A DNA stretch of 64,000 nt from the NCBI RefSeq assembly GCF_003347515.1, contig NZ_QEII01000236.1:1-64000 (forward strand), read 5' to 3'. The stretch is from Rhodoferax ferrireducens. GTDB taxonomy: Bacteria; Pseudomonadota; Gammaproteobacteria; Burkholderiales; Burkholderiaceae_C. This document shows, piece after piece, positions 18,070-26,103 of this stretch (positions within the stretch are counted from its first letter, which is position 1; every line of letters begins with the position of its first letter). The notes under the pieces were generated by a model. That model ran no database searches and had not been told where the DNA came from. It was given only the letters and a program-made list of their open reading frames with translations. Both the position numbers and the translations under genes were made by a program.

Positions 18070-19050
18070 ATGAAAAAGAGTTTGATCGCCCTCGCCGTGC
18101 TCGCCGCTTCCGGCGCATCTTTTGCCCAATCCAGCGTTTCCATTTACGGCATTGCTGACGTTTGGTTCGGTCGCACGACACTCAGCAACGCACCTTCGCA
18201 AATCAAGCTCGACAGCGGTGGCGTTTCCGGCAGCCGTTTTGGCTTCAAGGGCTCTGAAGATCTGGGTGGCGGTCTGAAAGCCAACTTCCTGCTGGAACAA
18301 GGCTTCAACATTGACACAGGCGCTGCTTCTACTGCCGGCCAGACTTTCAGCCGCCAGTCCTATGTCGGTTTCTCCGGTGGTTTCGGTGAAGTCAAACTGG
18401 GCAAGATGTGGACAGCCTATGACGACATCAACGGCGCTACCAATGCTGTATTCGATTCAGCCCTGTCACCCCAAAACAACGTCTGGTTGAGCACCGGTTA
18501 CCAAGCCAACCCCAATAACGGCCTGTACTATGTTTCTCCTTCGATGGGTGGCTTCAGTGCTGCAGTGAGCTACGCTTTGGGCGAAAACAAGACCGCAACA
18601 GTTGATGCCGGTTCGGTTGTTTCCTTCAATGTCAAGTACGAAGGCGGCCCTGTGTACGCAGGTTTGGCTCACCAGCGCGAGAAAGCCACGGACGCTGCAG
18701 AGGCTACTAACTTCACCCGCGTGAATGGCTCTTACGATCTGGGCGTTGCCAAACTGCTGGCTGGTTACGGCCGTGTGACCGGTGCAGCTGATACGTCGAC
18801 CAGCGAATGGCAACTCGGTGCTGACTTCCCAGTCTCCGGCGCCCTGACACTCTCCGCAGGTGTCGCACGGTCCAGCGACAACGCAGCCAAAGGCGATGCT
18901 ACGCGTAAGGGCTACGGCCTGGGCGCTGCGTACGCCATGTCCAAACGTACGACCGTGTATGGTGGCTACCAATCCGCCAATGTTGCCAAGCCTGGTGTTG
19001 CTGACACTGACGCAACCTTGCTGGCAGTGGGCCTGAAGCACACGTTCTGA
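18070..19050 (+). CDS. Gram-negative outer-membrane porin (326 aa)
   Basis: A porin with a 20-residue signal peptide (MKKSLIALAVLAASGASFAQ) and a barrel beginning SSVSIYGIADVWFG. It ends LLAVGLKHTF with the required terminal Phe. GSRFGFKGSEDLGGGLKANF is the conserved strand 3-4 block. The ribosome binding site TTGGAG is well placed. It is a tandem paralogue of the next gene, with near-identical signal peptides, but each has its own terminator and leader, so they are probably transcribed separately. Codon usage is biased as in highly expressed genes. Confidence 0.95.
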   Translation: MKKSLIALAVLAASGASFAQSSVSIYGIADVWFGRTTLSNAPSQIKLDSGGVSGSRFGFKGSEDLGGGLKANFLLEQGFNIDTGAASTAGQTFSRQSYVGFSGGFGEVKLGKMWTAYDDINGATNAVFDSALSPQNNVWLSTGYQANPNNGLYYVSPSMGGFSAAVSYALGENKTATVDAGSVVSFNVKYEGGPVYAGLAHQREKATDAAEATNFTRVNGSYDLGVAKLLAGYGRVTGAADTSTSEWQLGADFPVSGALTLSAGVARSSDNAAKGDATRKGYGLGAAYAMSKRTTVYGGYQSANVAKPGVADTDATLLAVGLKHTF

Positions 19051-19100
19051 TTTCCATGTGAGACCGGTTTCACCGGTCGATCACGGATAGTCTGAAAAAA

Positions 19101-19124
19101 ACCGCCCTTATGGGCGGTTTTTTT
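19101..19124 (+). terminator. Rho-independent terminator of porin gene 18070
   Basis: ACCGCCC/GGGCGGT stem with a TTAT loop followed by a run of T. It ends 74 bases after the stop. Confidence 0.9.
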
Positions 19125-19303
19125 GTGCACTGGCAATTCTCAAATGTTGTATCACGCCAACGGTTTACGCTCCAAATTGAGCTTTGCACGGCAAAAAGCT
19201 TTGCTTCGACATGTCTCTCTGTTTAAATTCGTTCAGCTTCTGGTTAAGAAGTGAAGCAAGACACCTGTGGTGTTTTGATGTACCTCATCTTTGGAGAAAT
19301 TGA

Positions 19304-20320
19304 ATGAAAAAAACCCTCATCGCGCTGGCTGTGCTGGCTGCATCAGGCGCCGCTATGGCTCAATCCACCGTCACGCTGTACGGTGTTGCCGACACCTGGT
19401 TTGGTCAAACTGAAACCGGCGTCGGTGCAGCAAAGCTCAAGCAAACAGTTCTCAATACCAATGGTATGAATAGCTCACGTTGGGGCCTGAAAGGTTCTGA
19501 AGACCTGGGTGGCGGTTTGAAAGCTGTTTTCCAACTCGAAAGCGGCTTCAACATTGACACCGGCGCACAGACCGATTCAGCCAGCTTGTTCAATCGTCAA
19601 GCCTTTGTCGGTTTGGCCGGTGGCTTTGGTTCCGTGACCGCTGGTCGTCAGTACACCGCTTACGACGCATTGCGTGGTGCAACCAACAACACATACGATA
19701 CCGCGGCTTTCACGACGACTGGTACGGTTTGGGGCTACGGCGCTGTTGCTGATTACGCCAGCCGCGTGAACAACTCCATCGCCTACACATCACCTGACTT
19801 CGGTGGTTTCAGCGGTGCTGCTGTCGTTGGTTTGGGCGAGAACAAGACCGCCACGGTTGATGCAAATCAAAACCTGAGCTTGCACGTGAAATACGCTAAA
19901 GGCCCAGTGTTGGTTGGCTACGCTTATCAAGAGCAAAAAGCACAAAACGCATTGGTGACTGATACAGCTACTACCAAGTACAACCTGATCGCTGGTTCGT
20001 ACGACTTTGGCGTGGTGAAATTGGTCGGTGGTTACAACACCGCCAAAGTCAATGACAATTCAGACAAAGAATATCAATTGGGTCTGAGCGCACCTATTGG
20101 CACTTCTGCAAATGTGGCAATTGGTTACACCAAGTCCAAGGGTGAAGTTGCTGGTGCAACCACTTCGAACGGCAAGGGCTACAGCGTCGTTGGTTACTAC
20201 GACCTGTCCAAGCGTACTCGTTTGTACGCTGCTGCAAGCAAGACCACTGCTGATAACAATGCTGGCGCTGATACCGCAGCAACGGCCAACTTTGGCCTGG
20301 GTGTTCGTCACAACTTCTGA
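19304..20320 (+). CDS. Gram-negative outer-membrane porin (338 aa)
   Basis: Tandem paralogue of the preceding porin. The signal peptide MKKTLIALAVLAASGAAMAQ is followed by STVTLYGVADTWFG, SRWGLKGSEDLGGGLKAVF, GRQYTAYDALRGATN and the terminal NFGLGVRHNF. The ribosome binding site GGAG is seven bases upstream of the ATG. A 250-bp leader with its own terminator upstream suggests an independent promoter. Differences from its neighbour cluster in surface-loop regions, as expected after duplication and specificity change. Confidence 0.95.
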   Translation: MKKTLIALAVLAASGAAMAQSTVTLYGVADTWFGQTETGVGAAKLKQTVLNTNGMNSSRWGLKGSEDLGGGLKAVFQLESGFNIDTGAQTDSASLFNRQAFVGLAGGFGSVTAGRQYTAYDALRGATNNTYDTAAFTTTGTVWGYGAVADYASRVNNSIAYTSPDFGGFSGAAVVGLGENKTATVDANQNLSLHVKYAKGPVLVGYAYQEQKAQNALVTDTATTKYNLIAGSYDFGVVKLVGGYNTAKVNDNSDKEYQLGLSAPIGTSANVAIGYTKSKGEVAGATTSNGKGYSVVGYYDLSKRTRLYAAASKTTADNNAGADTAATANFGLGVRHNF

Positions 20321-20325
20321 TTTTG

Positions 20326-20394
20326 AAGCTGGCATTCAGCCAGCTTTGCTATCAGCAAGGAAAAGCCGCCTGGTTCGCCAAGCGGCTTTTTTTT
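20326..20394 (+). terminator. Double hairpin terminator of porin gene 19304
   Basis: A first hairpin (AAGCTGGC/GCCAGCTT, 20326-20346) begins six bases after the stop. A second (AAAGCCGC ... GCGGCTTT with inner TGG-TTCG-CCA) is followed by eight T (20361-20394). The second is the classic terminator; the first may protect the mRNA 3' end. Confidence 0.85.
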
Positions 20395-20448
20395 CGCAAA
20401 TTAACGGATGTTGGACGAATATGCGTCATCCGGCCTTCTTAAGGTGAC

Positions 20449-21186
20449 ATGCTTGCGCTAACCAAAATAGCTTCACTGGGTCTGTTGCTGCCGCTGCTGG
20501 GTTGCGCGTCTTTTGCGCCTTCGCTTGAATCGGAGCGCAGATATTCAGCCATCAGTCCCTGGACGCAGGCGTCGGCACACGCATGGCGGCACCATAAATT
20601 CCCAGGCAAAGGGTCCACCCAATTTACCTACGCTCGCCAGGACGGGCGTGACGCCATGGCGGCGAGTGCCGTGTCTTCCGCCAGCATGTTGCGCCAGACC
20701 GTGCACATTCCGCCCGATCAGTTGGGTCAGGTGAAGTTTTCCTGGAAAGTCCCCGAATTGATTGCCCAAGCCGACATGGCCTTGCGCGAGGTTGATGATT
20801 CGCCGGTGCGCATCGTATTGGCCTTTGACGGTGATCGGTCCCGGTTTTCAGCCAAAAATGCCATGCTCTCGGAGCTATCGCACGCCATCACTGGTGAACC
20901 GCTGCCCTATGCCACGTTGATGTATGTGTGGTGCAACTCCCGCGCACCGGGCACCGTCATCATCAATCCGCGTACCGACCGTATTCGCACACTGGTGGTG
21001 GAGTCAGGCGGCAAAAACCTGAACCAGTGGCTGGACTATGAGCGTGACATCCGTGCGGACTATGTCAAGGCTTTTGGCGAATCGCCCGGCGCCTTGGTGG
21101 GCATTGGCATCATGACCGATACTGACAACACCCGTTCGACAACCCAGGCCTGGTACGGACAACTGACACTGGCAGCGGGTAAGTAG
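20449..21186 (+). CDS. DUF3047-domain lipoprotein
   Basis: A 245-residue exported protein. The N-terminal signal ends in a lipobox LLGC with Cys19, so lipoprotein attachment is likely. The body carries DUF3047-family features: VRIVLAFDGDRSRFSAKN, LPYATLMYVWCN, RTDRIRTLVVESG, and YERDIRADYVKAFGE followed by GIGIMTDTDNT. The function is unknown; the fold suggests ligand or carbohydrate binding. It sits between a porin terminator and an M20 hydrolase gene 32 bases downstream and may share a transcript with the latter. Confidence 0.8.
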   Translation: MLALTKIASLGLLLPLLGCASFAPSLESERRYSAISPWTQASAHAWRHHKFPGKGSTQFTYARQDGRDAMAASAVSSASMLRQTVHIPPDQLGQVKFSWKVPELIAQADMALREVDDSPVRIVLAFDGDRSRFSAKNAMLSELSHAITGEPLPYATLMYVWCNSRAPGTVIINPRTDRIRTLVVESGGKNLNQWLDYERDIRADYVKAFGESPGALVGIGIMTDTDNTRSTTQAWYGQLTLAAGK

Positions 21187-21218
21187 TGCTTTCGCGTGAG
21201 CAAGGCAGGAGAATATAG

Positions 21219-22442
21219 ATGCAGACTTCAGGTTTAAAAATTCACGGCCGCGCCTTTGCCCACATTGCGGCCTTTCACCCCGAGATCACGGCCTTGCGGC
21301 GCGATCTGCACGCCCACCCCGAACTGGGTTTTGAAGAGGTTTACACGTCGGCGCGGGTACAGACGGCCCTGAAATTGTGTGGCGTGGATGAGATTCACAC
21401 CGGCATTGGCCAAACCGGTGTGGTAGCGGTCATCAAGGGCCAGCGCAATAGCAATGCCAGGATGATCGGCCTGCGCGCCGATATGGACGCCCTGCCCATG
21501 ACCGAGCACAACGATTTCGCCTGGAAATCCGCCAAGGCGGGCCTGATGCATGGCTGCGGTCACGATGGCCACACGGCGATGCTGGTGGGGGCGGCGCGCT
21601 ATCTGGCCGAAACGCGCAATTTCGATGGCACTGCCGTGCTGATTTTCCAACCCGGCGAAGAGGGCTACGCGGGCGCCAAGGCCATGATCGAGGATGGTTT
21701 GTTTGACCGCTTTCCGGTGCAGTCGGTGTATGGCATGCACAACTGGCCCGCCATGCGTCCCGGCACGATCGGCATCAATCCGGGGCCGATGATGGCGGCG
21801 GCGGACCGCGTCACCATCGAGATCACGGGCAAGGGCGGGCACGGCGCCCACCCTTATCAGACGGTGGACCCGGTGCTGGTGGCCGCCCACATCATTACCG
21901 CGGTGCAAAGCATCGTGTCGCGCAACGTGAAACCCGTGGACAGCGCCGTGATCAGTCTGTGTGCCATGCGGGCGGGTGAACTCGGCGCCATGAGCGTGAT
22001 ACCGGAGACGGCCACGCTGGTGGGCACGGTGCGCACCTTTAGCCCGAATGTGCAAGCCCTGGTGGAGCGGCGTTTGAACGAGCTGTGCAGCGCGGTGGCG
22101 CTGGGCTTCGGCGCCACGGCCACGGTGCACTATGAGCGCATGTACCCGGCCACCCTCAATACCGCACCCGAGGCCCGCTTCGCCGCCGATGTGGCGCAAA
22201 GCCTGGTCGGGCGTGAACATGTGGTGCGCGACCTGGAGCCCAGCATGGGGGCGGAAGATTTTTCGTTCATGTTGCAGGTCAAGCCAGGCGCCTATATGCG
22301 CATTGGCCAGGGCGAAGAAAACGGTGTCGGCAGCTGCTTTCTGCACAACAGCCACTATGACTTCAACGACGACATTCTGCCCTTGGGCGCGGCCTTGCAC
22401 GCCAGTCTGATTGAGCAGGGCATGCCACTGGCAGTGCCTTGA
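21219..22442 (+). CDS. M20 family amidohydrolase (hippurate hydrolase-like)
   Basis: A 407-residue metal-dependent amidohydrolase of the M20D group, which removes acyl groups from amino acids (hippurate, N-acyl or IAA conjugates). The metal-site motifs are present: DLHAHPELGFEEVYTS, HGCGHDGHTAMLVGAARYL and FQPGEEGYAGAKAM, followed by the dimerisation domain with GKGGHGAHPYQTVDP and EPSMGAEDFSFMLQ. The start follows AGGAG. The gene ends three bases before a family 1 repeat that separates it from hexR. The substrate cannot be set from sequence. Confidence 0.9.
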   Translation: MQTSGLKIHGRAFAHIAAFHPEITALRRDLHAHPELGFEEVYTSARVQTALKLCGVDEIHTGIGQTGVVAVIKGQRNSNARMIGLRADMDALPMTEHNDFAWKSAKAGLMHGCGHDGHTAMLVGAARYLAETRNFDGTAVLIFQPGEEGYAGAKAMIEDGLFDRFPVQSVYGMHNWPAMRPGTIGINPGPMMAAADRVTIEITGKGGHGAHPYQTVDPVLVAAHIITAVQSIVSRNVKPVDSAVISLCAMRAGELGAMSVIPETATLVGTVRTFSPNVQALVERRLNELCSAVALGFGATATVHYERMYPATLNTAPEARFAADVAQSLVGREHVVRDLEPSMGAEDFSFMLQVKPGAYMRIGQGEENGVGSCFLHNSHYDFNDDILPLGAALHASLIEQGMPLAVP

Positions 22443-22444
22443 TT

Positions 22445-22500
22445 TGCTCTGTTTTAAGGAGCTATCTGCGCTTATTCCATAAGGGCTAGCGGCCTAAAAT
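22445..22500 (+). repeat. Dispersed ~60-bp repeat (family 1), between M20 hydrolase and hexR
   Basis: It shows GAGCTATCTGCGCTTATTCC, then AAGGGCTAGCGGCCTAAAAT. It lies in the gap between two convergent genes, so both transcripts would read into it. Confidence 0.8.
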
Positions 22501-22509
22501 GCATAAATT

Positions 22510-23358
22510 TCAGGCGTAGCGCTTGCTGCGCAAATTGTTTTTCATCTCGCGCAGCAAGGGCTGCAGTGTGTCACCGCCGATGCGCAAGGCCACGCAGGTG
22601 GCGAGGATGTCGATGATCATCAAATGCAGCAGGCGCGACACCATCGGGCTGTAGCGATCGTAGCCTTCCGGGTGATCGGCCGCCAGGTGGATATGGCCGG
22701 CCGAGGCCAGTGGCGAGCCGCTGGCGGTGATGACGATGGTGGTGGCGCCGTTTTTGCGCGCGATGTCGCAGGCGTCCATCAGGTCGCGGGTGCGGCCCGA
22801 GTTGGAGATGACGACGACGCAGTCGCCTGGCCCCAGGAGCGAGGCGCTCATGACCTGCATGTGGCCGTCGCTGTAGGCGATGGTGTGCATGCCGAGCCGA
22901 AAAAACTTGTGCTGCGCATCCTGTGCCACCACGCCGGAATTGCCGACGCCAAAAAACTCGATGCGTTTGCCCTGCGTGAAGGCTTCCACCAGGGTGGTGA
23001 CGGCCTTTTCAATCGCCAGGGTGCTGGCGTCGTTGCGGTATTTCAGGAATGCCGCCACCGTGTTGTCGATCACCTTGACCATGATGTCGTTGGTCTTGTC
23101 GTCCACATCGACGCTGCGGTGAATAAAGGGCACACCCTCGCTCACGCTGCCCGCCAGCTTGAGCTTGAAGTCAGACAGACCGTCATAGCCCACGCTGCGG
23201 CAAAAACGCACGACCGTGGGTTTGCTGACGTGGGCCCGATCGGCCAGCTCGCTGATCGGCTGCTTAGCAAAGCTGCGCGGGTCGCTCAACACGAGCTTGC
23301 CCACGCGCTGTTCAGCGGGCGCCAGCGAGGGCAGGCAAGCTTTGATGCGGTCAAGCAT
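22510..23358 (-). CDS. hexR: HexR/RpiR-type transcriptional regulator
   Basis: A 282-residue regulator with an N-terminal RpiR helix-turn-helix (ISELADRAHVSKPTVVRFCR) and a C-terminal sugar isomerase (SIS) domain (GVGNSGVVAQDAQHKFFRLG, VISNSGRTRDLMDACDIA). HexR of proteobacteria senses KDPG and controls zwf and central sugar genes. The gene lies directly after zwf, with four bases between stop and start, which supports the role. The start at 23358 gives the canonical MLDRIKACL N-terminus; an in-frame extension into zwf is unlikely. Confidence 0.9.
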   Translation of the reverse strand: MLDRIKACLPSLAPAEQRVGKLVLSDPRSFAKQPISELADRAHVSKPTVVRFCRSVGYDGLSDFKLKLAGSVSEGVPFIHRSVDVDDKTNDIMVKVIDNTVAAFLKYRNDASTLAIEKAVTTLVEAFTQGKRIEFFGVGNSGVVAQDAQHKFFRLGMHTIAYSDGHMQVMSASLLGPGDCVVVISNSGRTRDLMDACDIARKNGATTIVITASGSPLASAGHIHLAADHPEGYDRYSPMVSRLLHLMIIDILATCVALRIGGDTLQPLLREMKNNLRSKRYA

Positions 23359-23362
23359 AGGT

Positions 23363-24817
23363 TCAGGTCTCTTCGGCCCAGCAGAAACCATCGCGCGCAA
23401 TCATGGCGCTGGAGGCACTCGGTCCCCAGGTGCCGGCGCCATACAGGCGCGGGCCCTGCGCGTCGTTTTTCCAGTGTTCAAGAATCGGTTCGACCCAGCG
23501 CCAGGCTTCTTCCTGTTCGTCGCTGCGCACAAACAGGTTCAGGCGGCCGTCGATCACGTCCAGCAGCAGGCGTTCGTAGGCGCCGACGCGCTCCGAGCCA
23601 AAGCGCTTGTCAAAGTCCAGATCCAGCTGCACGGGCGACAGGGTTTGGGTGTTGCGGCGGTTGTTTTGCCCCTGCGCCAGCAGATGCAGTTCCAGTCCGT
23701 CCTTGGGCTGCAGGTTGATGACCAGACGATTCGCCACGTCAATCTGCGAATTGAAAATGGCGTGCGGTGTCGGGCGGAAATTCACCACAATGCGGGCATC
23801 GCGCCCGGCCAGCCGCTTGCCGGTGCGGATATAAAAGGGCACGCCGGCCCAGCGCCAGTTGGAAATTTCGGTGCGCAGGGCAACAAAGGTCTCGGTGTGA
23901 CTTTGCGGGTTGACGCCGGTCTCTTCGCGGTACGACGCGACCGGCGTGCCGTTGATGCCGCCGGCTGAATACTGGCCCCGAATCACGTCCTGCGCCAGAG
24001 TCTCGGGCGTCCAGGGTTTGAGCGAGCGCAGCACCTTGAGCTTTTCGTCACGGATGGCGTCGGCGTGCGAGTTGATGGGCGGCTCCATGCCAATGGCGCA
24101 CAGCAGTTGCAGTGCATGGTTTTGCACCATGTCGCGCAGGGCGCCGGTGGTCTCGTAAAAGGCGCCGCGTTTTTCCACGCCCAGTTCTTCCGCGATGGTG
24201 ATCTGGATGTTGGCAATGTGTTCGCGCCGCCACAGGGGCTCGAACAGGGAGTTGCCAAAGCGCAGCGCAAACAGGTTTTGCACGGCGGGTTTGCCCAGGT
24301 AGTGGTCGATGCGGAACACCTGTTTTTCACCAAACACCCGGCACACGGACTCATTGATGGCGCGATTGCTCGCCAGATCATGGCCCAGCGGCTTCTCCAG
24401 CACCACCCGCGTCTGCGGGGTATTCAGCCCGGCCACGGCCAGCTGCTCACAGACGGTGGTGAACAGGCTGGGTGCGGTCGCCACGTACATGACCACGGTG
24501 TCGGCCTGGCGTTGCGCCAGGGCGGCCGCCAGTCGGGCGTAGTCGGCCGGGATGGACAAGTCCATCTGCACGAATTCAAGCAAGGCGGCAAAGCGGGTGA
24601 ACTCCTCCACGCTGGGCCGTTTGGCCAGTTCGACATGGTCGAAGCGGGAACGAATCAAATCGCGGTACTGCTCATTGCTGAGGTCGTCGCGACCGACACC
24701 GATGATGCGGCCTTGGGCGGGCAGCGTGCCGTGGCGAAAGGCCTGAAACAGCGCAGGCATCAGTTTGCGCCAAGCCAGGTCGCCGGTGCCGCCAAATAAA
24801 ACAAGATCAAAACTCAT
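23363..24817 (-). CDS. zwf: Glucose-6-phosphate 1-dehydrogenase
   Basis: A 484-residue enzyme oxidising glucose-6-phosphate to 6-phosphogluconolactone with NAD(P)+. GGTGDLAWRKLMPALF is the dinucleotide-binding motif (with Ala-Trp in place of the more usual Ala-Ser/Thr-Lys), EKPLGHDLASNR the coenzyme-near block, and RIDHYLGKPAVQNL the active-site signature. It is divergent from tal and followed at once by hexR. An inverted repeat AGTTACAT/ATGTAACT sits just upstream of the start codon, and there is no strong ribosome binding site, so control at this point is plausible. Confidence 0.96.
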   Translation of the reverse strand: MSFDLVLFGGTGDLAWRKLMPALFQAFRHGTLPAQGRIIGVGRDDLSNEQYRDLIRSRFDHVELAKRPSVEEFTRFAALLEFVQMDLSIPADYARLAAALAQRQADTVVMYVATAPSLFTTVCEQLAVAGLNTPQTRVVLEKPLGHDLASNRAINESVCRVFGEKQVFRIDHYLGKPAVQNLFALRFGNSLFEPLWRREHIANIQITIAEELGVEKRGAFYETTGALRDMVQNHALQLLCAIGMEPPINSHADAIRDEKLKVLRSLKPWTPETLAQDVIRGQYSAGGINGTPVASYREETGVNPQSHTETFVALRTEISNWRWAGVPFYIRTGKRLAGRDARIVVNFRPTPHAIFNSQIDVANRLVINLQPKDGLELHLLAQGQNNRRNTQTLSPVQLDLDFDKRFGSERVGAYERLLLDVIDGRLNLFVRSDEQEEAWRWVEPILEHWKNDAQGPRLYGAGTWGPSASSAMIARDGFCWAEET

Positions 24818-24824
24818 GATTTTT

Positions 24825-24856
24825 AGTTACATAAAAAATGACTTGATAATGTAACT
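24825..24856. promoter_or_regulatory. Candidate HexR operator: inverted repeat upstream of zwf
   Basis: AGTTACAT (24825-24832) and ATGTAACT (24849-24856) are perfect inverted arms with a 16-base spacer, ending eight bases from the zwf ATG. Each arm contains TTACA/TGTAA, similar to half-sites of known HexR boxes. Assignment to HexR is inference. Confidence 0.45.
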
Positions 24857-24900
24857 TTGTTTCACTGATAATTCAAGGTACTTTGATAAATTCGCATTTT

Positions 24901-25023
24901 TGTCATTGCGAGTACCCCGTACCGGCCCGATACCGCACACTGACCTTGAACCAGATGGCGTCACTTCGAGCGAAGCGCGGCAGTCCAGACTGCATGGATT
25001 GCTTCACTGCGTTCGCAATGACG
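24901..25023. repeat. REP-like palindrome (family 2) with extra half-arm, between zwf and tal
   Basis: Arms at 24959-24986 and 24996-25023 repeat the 28-9-28 layout of the 12495 copy with several mismatches. A further partial arm TGTCATTGCGAG stands at 24901-24912. The element ends 64 bases before the tal start codon. Confidence 0.75.
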
Positions 25024-25087
25024 GCCGGGTTCAAGGAAAGTGCTCCTTAACATCCTTTCAGCTTGTTCTCCCCAGACACCCCGATTC

Positions 25088-26035
25088 ATGAACCAACTCG
25101 ACGCCCTCAAACAATTCACCACCGTGGTGGCCGACACCGGCGACTTCAAACAGCTCGACGTCTTCAAGCCGCAAGACGCCACCACCAACCCGTCACTGAT
25201 CCTCAAAGCGGTGCAAAAGCCCGACTACCAGTCGCTGTTGCAAGACACCGTGGCCGAGTTCCGCGGGCGCCCGCTGGACGAAATCATGGACCGGCTGCTT
25301 GTGCGTTTTGGCGTCGAAATCCTGTCCATCGTGCCGGGACGTGTTTCCACCGAGGTGGATGCACGCCTGAGTTTTGACACCGCGGCCACCGTGGCCCGGG
25401 CCGAACGCATCATCGAGCTGTACCAGGCGCAGGGCATCCACATCGACCGGGTGCTGGTCAAGGTGGCGGCCACCTGGGAGGGCATTCAGGCGGCGGCGCA
25501 GCTGGAGCGGCGCGGCATTCACACCAACCTGACCTTGTTGTTTTCCTTTTGTCAGGCCGTGGCCTGCGGCCAGGCCAAGGTGCAGCTGATCTCGCCCTTT
25601 GTTGGGCGCATTTACGACTGGTACAAAAAATCGGCCGGCGCGGCCTGGATCGAGGCGGACAACGCCGAGGCCAATGACCCCGGCGTCAAGTCGGTGCGGC
25701 AGATCTACAACTACTACAAGAAATTCGGCATTGCCACCGAGGTGATGGGCGCCAGCTTTCGCAACGTGGGTCAGATCACAGCGCTGGCCGGTTGCGACTT
25801 GTTGACCATCAGCCCGGATTTGCTGGCCACCCTGGCCGCCACCCAAACCCCGCTGGCGCGCGCGCTCGACGCCAACACCGCCCAGACGCTGGACCTGGCG
25901 CCCGTGACCTACGACGAGGCGGGCTTCCGTTTTGCGCTGAATGAAGACGCGATGGCCACCGAGAAGCTGGCCGAAGGCATACGCGCGTTTTGCGTCGACG
26001 CCGTCAAGCTGGACCAGTTGTTGCTGGCCGCCTGA
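25088..26035 (+). CDS. tal: Transaldolase
   Basis: A 315-residue class I transaldolase of the TalB type. [12 protein letters not shown] near the N-terminus and the Schiff-base lysine in [17 protein letters not shown] are diagnostic; [14 protein letters not shown] is the third conserved block. It interconverts sedoheptulose-7-phosphate and glyceraldehyde-3-phosphate with erythrose-4-phosphate and fructose-6-phosphate. The start at 25088 gives the family N-terminus [11 protein letters not shown]. It is followed by pgi 68 bases later, across a phased TCACG repeat, and likely co-transcribed. Confidence 0.96.
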   Translation: MNQLDALKQFTTVVADTGDFKQLDVFKPQDATTNPSLILKAVQKPDYQSLLQDTVAEFRGRPLDEIMDRLLVRFGVEILSIVPGRVSTEVDARLSFDTAATVARAERIIELYQAQGIHIDRVLVKVAATWEGIQAAAQLERRGIHTNLTLLFSFCQAVACGQAKVQLISPFVGRIYDWYKKSAGAAWIEADNAEANDPGVKSVRQIYNYYKKFGIATEVMGASFRNVGQITALAGCDLLTISPDLLATLAATQTPLARALDANTAQTLDLAPVTYDEAGFRFALNEDAMATEKLAEGIRAFCVDAVKLDQLLLAA

Positions 26036-26046
26036 TCACCTGACAT

Positions 26047-26084
26047 TCACGTTGATGTCACGTTGATTTCACGCTATTTTCACG
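26047..26084 (+). repeat. Four TCACG units with exact 11-bp period between tal and pgi
   Basis: TCACG begins at 26047, 26058, 26069 and 26080. The units read TCACGTTGATG, TCACGTTGATT, TCACGCTATTT, TCACGTTTACC. The array lies 20 bases before the pgi start. An iteron-like protein-binding array on one DNA face is one reading. Confidence 0.7.
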
Positions 26085-26103
26085 TTTACCGAGGATTTCT
26101 CCC

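Noticed and set aside
21234..22400. A 388-codon open frame opposite the M20 hydrolase
   Set aside because: The forward frame carries complete metal-site motifs; the reverse frame is a shadow.
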